Assembly (NCBI GenBank): GCA_025355665.1
Contig: JANXZF010000129.1
Coordinates: forward strand, 1-46,019
DNA: 46,019 bases
Direction of reading: 5' to 3'
Source of the DNA: Actinomycetes bacterium
GTDB taxonomy: Bacteria > Actinomycetota > Actinomycetes > Nanopelagicales > Nanopelagicaceae
Made by a program: the position numbers and the translations under genes. The notes below the pieces were generated by a model. That model ran no database searches. It saw only the letters and a list, made by a program, of their open reading frames with translations, and had not been told where the DNA came from. Positions 40,939 to 46,019 of the stretch are shown in pieces (position 1 is the stretch's first letter; the number at the start of each line of letters is the position of its first letter).

Positions 40939-42140
40939 TCATCGGCTTCTTCAACATCTTCCCTTGCAATTCCCATTAAGTACAGCACGCTGTCAAGATA
41001 GGGCTGGTTTACCGCGCTGTCGGCGGCCGCGCGGACGGCTGGCTTTGCGTTAAATGCAATTCCTAAACCTGCCGCGGTAATCATGTCCAAGTCGTTGGCG
41101 CCATCACCAATTGCGATGGTCTGCTCAATCCCCACACCGGCCTGCAAAGCAAAATCGCGTAAGGCCACGGCCTTCGCCTTCCGGTCAATCACTGGTCCAG
41201 TCGTCTTTCCCGTTAGCAAGCCCTTCGAAATCTCCAAACTATTAGCGCGGTAAAGTTCGATCCCCAAATCCTTTAACAAAGGCTCGATCACCTCTATGAA
41301 TCCACCCGTGACAACTGCAACTGTGTGTCCAAGTCGTTGAAGAGTTCGGACCAGTGTTCGGGCTCCAGGTGTGAGGTTGATTTGATTTCGCACCTCTTCT
41401 ATTACGGATTCTGGAAGTCCTTCAAGAAGGGCGACTCTTGCCTGTAGAGACTGAGCGAAATCCAATTCTCCGCGCATCGCGGCTTGAGTGATTTCCCGAA
41501 CCTGCGGTTCAACGCCGGCTTTAGCTGCAAGAAGTTCGATTACTTCTTGTTGAATAAGGGTGGAATCCACATCCATCAATACTAATTTCTTCGCCCACCT
41601 CATGAGCCCGCCCGTTTGTACCGCAATATCTACTCCCTGATCAACAGAGACTTTTGCCAATGCCTCCTGGATCTCCTGTTGAGTAGAACCCGAGACCACG
41701 AATTCAAATGCAGAAACCGGATATGAGGCTGTGCGGTAGATTCGTTCAATATTGGCTCCGCGCTCTGCGAGCTCACCTGCGATGGCTGCGATGGCTGCTG
41801 GTTTGAGCGGATTGCCCAGGGCGCTCACGTGAAGCAGGCCCGATTTGGCGGCGATTGATTCTGGGTTGGAATGCGAGAAGGAGACAGCGATATCTACATC
41901 GAGGCTCTCGGCACATTCAGCCAAATCCGCTTCGACCGCTTGTGCGTGGGCGGGGTTTAAATAGATTAGTACGGTGAGTATGAGCCGCTCTCGGATGACG
42001 ACCTGTTCTATATCCAAGATCGATACGGCAAAAGGGGAGAGGGCGCTAAATAGTGCCTCGGTTATTCCGGGGGAATCTTGCCCTGAAAGCAAGATCAAAC
42101 CCGTGTAGGGATGTGTTGTGGGTTCGTGTGTGACGGACAT
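40920..42140 (-). CDS. serB: Phosphoserine phosphatase with N-terminal ACT domains
   Basis: A 406-residue protein. Residues 1-175 form two ACT-type domains ([43 protein letters not shown]), which in mycobacterial SerB2 bind serine. The HAD phosphatase follows with the nucleophile motif [12 protein letters not shown] (Asp190, Asp192), VAVVTGGF and [13 protein letters not shown]. It completes serine synthesis. A TAACCT box 6 nt before the ATG suggests a leaderless mRNA. It runs convergently into hisG. Confidence 0.95.
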   Translation of the reverse strand: MSVTHEPTTHPYTGLILLSGQDSPGITEALFSALSPFAVSILDIEQVVIRERLILTVLIYLNPAHAQAVEADLAECAESLDVDIAVSFSHSNPESIAAKSGLLHVSALGNPLKPAAIAAIAGELAERGANIERIYRTASYPVSAFEFVVSGSTQQEIQEALAKVSVDQGVDIAVQTGGLMRWAKKLVLMDVDSTLIQQEVIELLAAKAGVEPQVREITQAAMRGELDFAQSLQARVALLEGLPESVIEEVRNQINLTPGARTLVRTLQRLGHTVAVVTGGFIEVIEPLLKDLGIELYRANSLEISKGLLTGKTTGPVIDRKAKAVALRDFALQAGVGIEQTIAIGDGANDLDMITAAGLGIAFNAKPAVRAAADSAVNQPYLDSVLYLMGIAREDVEEADDQSRQA

Positions 42141-42146
42141 GGGGTG

Positions 42147-42152
42147 AGGTTA
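42147..42152 (-). promoter_or_regulatory. -10 box of serB (probable leaderless start)
   Basis: On the minus strand TAACCT is followed by six bases (CACCCC) and the serB ATG at 42140. No ribosome-binding site. It lies in the 62 bp divergent gap to the ABC ATPase gene. Confidence 0.55.
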
Positions 42153-42202
42153 TCGCGTCTGCGGCCTGCCTTATGCCAGGAAGGCGCTATCTTTCTATCT
42201 CT

Positions 42203-42991
42203 ATGAATCCTCGAACAATTCTCGCCCTTTCTGATGTAAGCGTCCGAAAAGGGGAGCGCATCATCTTAGGGCCGGTCAACTTTTCCGTCACTGAAGGGGA
42301 GCGCTGGGTAATTCTTGGTCCCAACGGAGCAGGCAAGTCCACTCTTATTAAATTGTTGGCGGCCATGAACCATCCAACGGCGGGACAGGTTGAAATTTTA
42401 GGCTTGTCGCTGGGTCGAGTTGATGTTTTCGAGTTACGCCCACGTATCGGTTTTTGCAGTTCGGTCCTTGCGGAAAACATTCCCGAAGATGAACTGGTTC
42501 GAGATGTCATTCTCACTGCCGCGTACGCGATCTTAGGACGATGGAACGAGGCGTATGACCTCTGGGATGAATCTCGCGCCATCGCTTTATTGACGACATT
42601 TGGTGTGCGCAATCTTGGCGAACGAGAATTCGGAACGCTTAGCGAAGGTGAACGCAAGCGAGTTCAAATATGCCGCGCCTTAATGGCAGATCCCGAAATA
42701 TTGTTGCTTGACGAGCCAGCGGCTGGTCTCGATCTCGGAGGACGTGAAGATTTACTGACTCGCTTCTCAAATTTCGCACGAGATCCCGCAGCTCCCGCGA
42801 CGATATTGGTGACCCACCACATCGAAGAGATTCCTGAAGGCACAACGCACGCGTTGCTGATGAAGGACGGGCTTATTGCCGTGTCAGGGCCGATCGACTC
42901 GGTCATCACTTCAGAACACATCAGCGCGGTATTCGGACTTCCCATTTCCGTGCAGAAGGAAGGCTCTCGATTTTTCGCTAAGGCACTATGA
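42203..42991 (+). CDS. Stand-alone ABC transporter ATP-binding protein
   Basis: A 262-residue ABC ATPase. Walker A is GPNGAGKS at residues 39-46, the signature motif is LSEGERKRVQICRALM, Walker B plus D-loop is ILLLDEPAAGLD, and the switch histidine is in ILVTHHIEEIP. It resembles the iron/molybdate-type ATPases of the YlmA/ModF kind, but no permease or binding protein lies beside it, so substrate is unknown. ATG 42203 gives a normal N-terminus; ATG 42173 is also in frame. A TATCTT at 42188-42193 may be its -10. The stop overlaps the ung start (ATGA). Confidence 0.88.
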   Translation: MNPRTILALSDVSVRKGERIILGPVNFSVTEGERWVILGPNGAGKSTLIKLLAAMNHPTAGQVEILGLSLGRVDVFELRPRIGFCSSVLAENIPEDELVRDVILTAAYAILGRWNEAYDLWDESRAIALLTTFGVRNLGEREFGTLSEGERKRVQICRALMADPEILLLDEPAAGLDLGGREDLLTRFSNFARDPAAPATILVTHHIEEIPEGTTHALLMKDGLIAVSGPIDSVITSEHISAVFGLPISVQKEGSRFFAKAL

Positions 42992-43629
42992 CATTCCTTG
43001 ACCGTGTACATCCTGAGTGGGTCGAAGCTTTGGCCAACGTAACCAGTGACATTGAAAAAATCGAGCAGGGGCTCGACAAAGTGGAGTTCCTTCCTCCCGC
43101 CAACCAAGTTTTACGGGCACTGGAATATCCATTGTCGAAAGTTCGAGTGGTGATTTTCGGTCAAGATCCCTATCCAACTGCGGGACACGCAATGGGTCTG
43201 GCATTTTCTGTTTCATCAAATGTAAAAGTACTTCCGCAAACATTACGAAATATTTTCCACGAACTATCCGATGACGTTGGTTGTGATATTCCGACAAGTG
43301 GAGACCTTTCGCGTTGGGCAGACCAAGGCGTTGCATTGATCAATCGCTCTCTTACTGTCCCACCTGGGATGAGCAATGGGCACCTGAAACTCGGCTGGGA
43401 AAGTGTTACAAATGAAATTGCACGAGTTTTAGGTGAACGTGATGTTGTAGCAATTCTTTGGGGAAACAATGCTCGTCAACTTGCTCATTTATTTCGTGAT
43501 GGCTGGCTCATCTCGAGCGTGCATCCAAGTCCGTTGTCGGCACATCGTGGATTTTTTGGTTCAAAACCTTTTTCGCGTGCGAACGAAATTTTGCGATTCC
43601 ATGATTTAGGAGAGGTTGATTGGCAATAA
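42988..43629 (+). CDS. ung: Uracil-DNA glycosylase
   Basis: A 213-residue family 1 UDG that removes uracil from DNA. The water-activating motif VVIFGQDPYPTAGHAMGLAFS and the leucine-loop motif HPSPLSAHRGFFGSKPFSRAN are intact, with LLINRSLTVP-like ALINRSLTVPPG between. It overlaps the ABC ATPase gene by 4 bp. Local composition is slightly more A+T-rich than in upstream genes. Confidence 0.96.
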   Translation: MTFLDRVHPEWVEALANVTSDIEKIEQGLDKVEFLPPANQVLRALEYPLSKVRVVIFGQDPYPTAGHAMGLAFSVSSNVKVLPQTLRNIFHELSDDVGCDIPTSGDLSRWADQGVALINRSLTVPPGMSNGHLKLGWESVTNEIARVLGERDVVAILWGNNARQLAHLFRDGWLISSVHPSPLSAHRGFFGSKPFSRANEILRFHDLGEVDWQ

Positions 43630-43679
43630 TCTGTGGCGGATACCACCGAGTGCCAGCCCTTTGGATAGTCAGAAATCAA

Positions 43680-43707
43680 TTGCTTTACTCATTAGTAGGC
43701 GTAACTT
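43680..43707 (+). promoter_or_regulatory. Candidate promoter of the surface-protein gene
   Basis: TTGCTT (43680-43685), a 16-nt spacer and TAACTT (43702-43707) in the 152 bp gap after ung. Transcription would begin near 43714 and give a leader of about 68 nt. Confidence 0.45.
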
Positions 43708-43741
43708 ATAGGTGAGTGGTAACTCCCTAGATCCTCGCAGA

Positions 43742-43755
43742 TCCCTACGGAGGGA
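43742..43755 (+). other. Small hairpin in the surface-protein leader
   Basis: TCCCT (43742-43746) and AGGGA (43751-43755) form a perfect 5-bp stem with loop ACGG, about 26 nt before the GTG start. No T-run follows, so it is not a terminator. It may affect leader stability. Confidence 0.35.
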
Positions 43756-43781
43756 CAACTCTCGAATTTAAGGGGCTCGTT

Positions 43782-45338
43782 GTGGCGCGGAAAGCGAATC
43801 TCCGTCACGCTCTCTTTCTTCCTGCATTCGCGCTTCTAGGTGTCTTTGCATCATTGCTAACTCCGATGCAGAGTGCTTTTGCAGCAGGGGCGCCCACAGT
43901 GACGGGAGTTAGTCCAAATAGAGGATCCACAGCAGGTGGCACTTCCATAACCATTACCGGAACTGGATTCACCGGGACTATCACCGTGAGCGTTGGTGGC
44001 GCCTTAGCAACAAGTCCTATAGTCGTTAATGCCACAACCGCCACGGCCACGACGCCGGTCGGTACAGCCGGCGCCACAAACGTAGTTCTCACTCGAACGA
44101 GTGACAGCAAATCTGGAACGGGCACAGGGCTGTTCACGTATGGATACACCGTCACATACAACGCAAACAGTGCAACAAGCGGGACTGTTCCAAGCGATAC
44201 AACAGTTTACAACGCTTCGCAGAACGTGACGGTATTGGGAAATACCGGCTCACTTGCACGAGTTAATTATGCATTTGCAAATTGGAATACTGCGGCGAAT
44301 GGATCGGGTACGAGTTACTCAGGCGGTAATACGTTTGCAATTGCCGCCAATACAACGTTGTACGCCCAGTGGACTCCGACGTATACGGTTGTCTATAACG
44401 GAAATACGAATACTGGGGGTACCGTCCCTACGGACACGTCAAGTCCGTATGTCAGCGGTGGGACGGTCACTGTTCTGAGCAATACTGGATCATTGGTCAA
44501 AACGGGAAGCACATTCAATAATTGGAATACTGCGGCAAATGGCTCCGGAACTTCATATGCACCTTCAAACACTTTCAGTATTGGGTCCAACACTGTCTTA
44601 TACGCGCAATGGAGAGCAACACTCACGTACGGTGCAAACGGCGCCGACGGTGGAACGGTACCGGTTGATGCATCCAGTCCCTATCGAACCGGAACCACTG
44701 TCACCGTTTTAGGCAACACTGGATCACTCGTGAAGACCGGAAGTATTTTCGATGGGTGGAACACGGTAGATGATGGTTCTGGAATTACCTACCACCCGTC
44801 CAATACTTTCACCATCAACGCCACAACAGTTCTCTACGCGCTTTGGGCAAGCAACGCCTATGCAGTCACATATAATTCAAATGGCGCCACCAGTGGATCC
44901 TCTCCCGTTGATGCCGAGAGTCCCTTTGTCGGTGGAAGTTCCGTCACGATTGTGGCAAATTCTGGCAATTTGGTTAAATCGGATTATGCCTTTTCAGGTT
45001 GGAATACTGCAATTGACGGGTCTGGGACAACCTTTGATGCATCAGGATCGGACACTTTCACTATCGCCTCAGATACGACTTTCTACTCACTATGGCTGCG
45101 GAATCATTCGGTTACCTTTAACTCGAATGGTGGCTTAGGCTCGATGAGTATCCAGATTTCGGCGGCTCCGACAGGTCTGTCATTAAGTGCATTTACAAGG
45201 GTTGGATATTTGTTTAGCGGATGGAACACCGCATCAAATAGAACTGGAAACGCATATGCAGACGGTGCGACTTTCAGTTTTGCAGGCGACATAACCTTGT
45301 ATGCCCAATGGACCCTTCAGGTTCAACCATCTTCGTAA
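43782..45338 (+). CDS. Secreted IPT/TIG and InlB-repeat surface protein, cut short by an in-frame TAA
   Basis: A 518-residue product. It has a long Sec signal peptide with likely cleavage after AFA near residue 34 (MQSAFA-AGAP), an IPT/TIG Ig-like domain at about 36-120 (PTVTGVSPNRGSTAGGTSITITG), then five InlB B-repeats of about 68-79 residues (122-197, 201-277, 280-355, 360-438, 443-510), each ending in a LYAQW-like motif. Such proteins are extracellular and probably adhesive. GTG start with AAGGGG (43770-43775) 6 nt upstream. The frame after the TAA at 45336-45338 stays open for 227 codons to the window edge, with sequence that continues this kind of protein, so the stop is probably a nonsense mutation, a readthrough site or a sequence error. 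No membrane anchor is present before it. Confidence 0.85.
   Translation: MARKANLRHALFLPAFALLGVFASLLTPMQSAFAAGAPTVTGVSPNRGSTAGGTSITITGTGFTGTITVSVGGALATSPIVVNATTATATTPVGTAGATNVVLTRTSDSKSGTGTGLFTYGYTVTYNANSATSGTVPSDTTVYNASQNVTVLGNTGSLARVNYAFANWNTAANGSGTSYSGGNTFAIAANTTLYAQWTPTYTVVYNGNTNTGGTVPTDTSSPYVSGGTVTVLSNTGSLVKTGSTFNNWNTAANGSGTSYAPSNTFSIGSNTVLYAQWRATLTYGANGADGGTVPVDASSPYRTGTTVTVLGNTGSLVKTGSIFDGWNTVDDGSGITYHPSNTFTINATTVLYALWASNAYAVTYNSNGATSGSSPVDAESPFVGGSSVTIVANSGNLVKSDYAFSGWNTAIDGSGTTFDASGSDTFTIASDTTFYSLWLRNHSVTFNSNGGLGSMSIQISAAPTGLSLSAFTRVGYLFSGWNTASNRTGNAYADGATFSFAGDITLYAQWTLQVQPSS
44145..45311 (+). repeat. Five tandem InlB B-repeats (coding)
   Basis: Five degenerate units of about 205-240 bp. 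Each encodes a TVTYN-like strand, a GNTGSLVK-like strand, a GWNTAANGSGTSY-like strand and LYAQW. At DNA level AATTGGAATACTGCGGC is shared exactly by units 1 and 2, while unit 5 is the most diverged. Recombination between units could change repeat number. Confidence 0.85.
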
Positions 45339-46019
45339 ACGCAGACATCTGCACCCGTTGCTACGTTCGAGTCGCCTGTATCTCAAACCATCGATTCTGA
45401 CGAGACCACCGAAACTGTGATCGAAGCGGCCATTGAAATGACAGGGGGAGAGAAGGGGGAAGTCTCTGTAACGGTCCCACCGGGCGCAACCTCGTCGGCG
45501 CTGACCCTTTCCATCTCCCCGGCCACTAGCGGCAGTGCCGTCACTGGCGGCCTGATCTCCTTGAAGATCACCGCGATCGACTCGTCTGGTGTGTCAGTCA
45601 CACACTTCGACAAGCCACTTACGATAAACATTGGAAACATTTCGGCAACTTCAATCCCGATGTTTTCAGAAGACGGCATAACCTGGATCCCAGTCCCATT
45701 GATCTCGGGGACGATTCTTCCCGACAATATGCAAGAGGGGTATTACGTTGCCGCCGACGGTAAAGCCGTAATCCTGACTCGCCTCCTCACATACTTTGGA
45801 ATCAGAAAGCTCCAGAGGACTATTGTCGCGACTCCACAAACAACCATGATCGTAGCGGGAAGGAAGACGAGAGTCAGCGCAATAGGTGGATCGGGAACAG
45901 GTGAACGTGGTTTTATCACTTCAACTCCGTTGATATGCAAGATTTCCAAGGGAGGATTACTCGCAGGACTCACTAGTGGAGTCTGCATTTTCCAAGCTAC
46001 AAAGGCTGGGGATTCGACG
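45339..46019 (+). pseudogene. In-frame continuation of the surface protein beyond the stop codon, open to window edge
   Basis: All 227 codons after the TAA are sense codons in the same frame. The product starts in a Thr/Ser/Pro linker (TQTSAPVATFESPVSQ), then shows a beta-rich domain (GEVSVTVPPGATSSALTLSI, FDKPLTINIG, FSEDGITWIPVPLISGTILP, GYYVAADGKAVILTRL). It ends in a bacterial Ig-like module (SAIGGSGTGERGFITSTPL, then GGLLAGLTSGVCIFQATKAGD). These modules usually follow InlB or IPT repeats in actinobacterial surface proteins. There is no signal peptide or convincing start with a ribosome-binding site (ATG 45438 is the first ATG), so it is best seen as the C-terminal part of the upstream gene. 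The gene continues past the window. Confidence 0.75.

Noticed and set aside
43633-43660. Terminator after ung
   Set aside because: Only a 4-bp GTGG/CCAC pairing is visible and no T-tract follows.
44145-45311. Possible CRISPR or non-coding repeat array
   Set aside because: Units are degenerate at DNA level, about 205-240 bp long, keep one open reading frame and encode InlB B-repeats.
45383-45988. Minus-strand open frames opposite the 3' end of the window
   Set aside because: The plus frame continuing from the surface protein gives a better, domain-like product; the minus frames lack signal or start features.

Overview
The window is a dense, almost purely housekeeping stretch of an actinobacterial chromosome. 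The markers are a BldD-type regulator beside nusB and pyrR, an actinobacterial IHF (mIHF) domain, a helicase-degenerate PriA, a DUF349 protein next to relA, GTG/TTG starts and TAnnnT -10 elements. Very short intergenic spaces, many 1-8 bp gene overlaps and moderate base composition (roughly half G+C by eye) suggest a small-genome, possibly aquatic, actinobacterium; that placement is inference. No tRNA or rRNA gene, insertion sequence, CRISPR array or prophage was seen, and no gap without a gene exceeds 200 bases.

Layout. (1) 1-13 kb: the 3' part of relA, a DUF349 protein on the minus strand, a metallo-hydrolase, hisS, aspS, a lipoprotein, an unusual four-TM FtsH-like protease, a DUF948 membrane protein and alaS. 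(2) 13-19.6 kb: ruvX, mltG, five shikimate genes (aroE-aroC-aroK-aroB-aroQ), efp and nusB. (3) 19.6-30 kb: bldD on the minus strand, then the pyrimidine operon pyrR-pyrB-pyrC-carA-carB-pyrK-pyrD-pyrF behind a PyrR-binding hairpin that can bury the pyrR ribosome-binding site. (4) 30-38 kb: an mIHF-guanylate kinase fusion, rpoZ, coaBC, metK, priA, def, fmt, rsmB and rpe. (5) 38.9-43.6 kb: an FMN riboswitch controlling ribM (riboflavin uptake), then hisE-hisG, serB (minus strand), an ABC ATPase and ung. (6) 43.8-46.0 kb: a secreted IPT/InlB-repeat surface protein whose reading frame is broken by one TAA and then stays open to the window edge.

How it works together: the genes feed translation (three aminoacyl-tRNA synthetases, EF-P, Fmt/Def, RsmB), nucleotide synthesis (UMP pathway, GMP kinase), aromatic amino acid and histidine synthesis, and cofactor supply (CoA, SAM, flavin uptake). 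Three nucleotide-signalling elements lie close together: the (p)ppGpp enzyme RelA, a BldD homologue with an intact c-di-GMP-binding signature, and guanylate kinase fused to a nucleoid protein.

Most notable: the mIHF-Gmk fusion; the FMN riboswitch left with only a transporter while no riboflavin biosynthesis gene lies beside it; the PyrR translational-repression hairpin; a recurring TAnnnT box exactly 6-7 nt upstream of start codons, implying leaderless mRNAs; the aberrant FtsH-like protease paired with a lipoprotein; and the in-frame stop splitting the surface protein.
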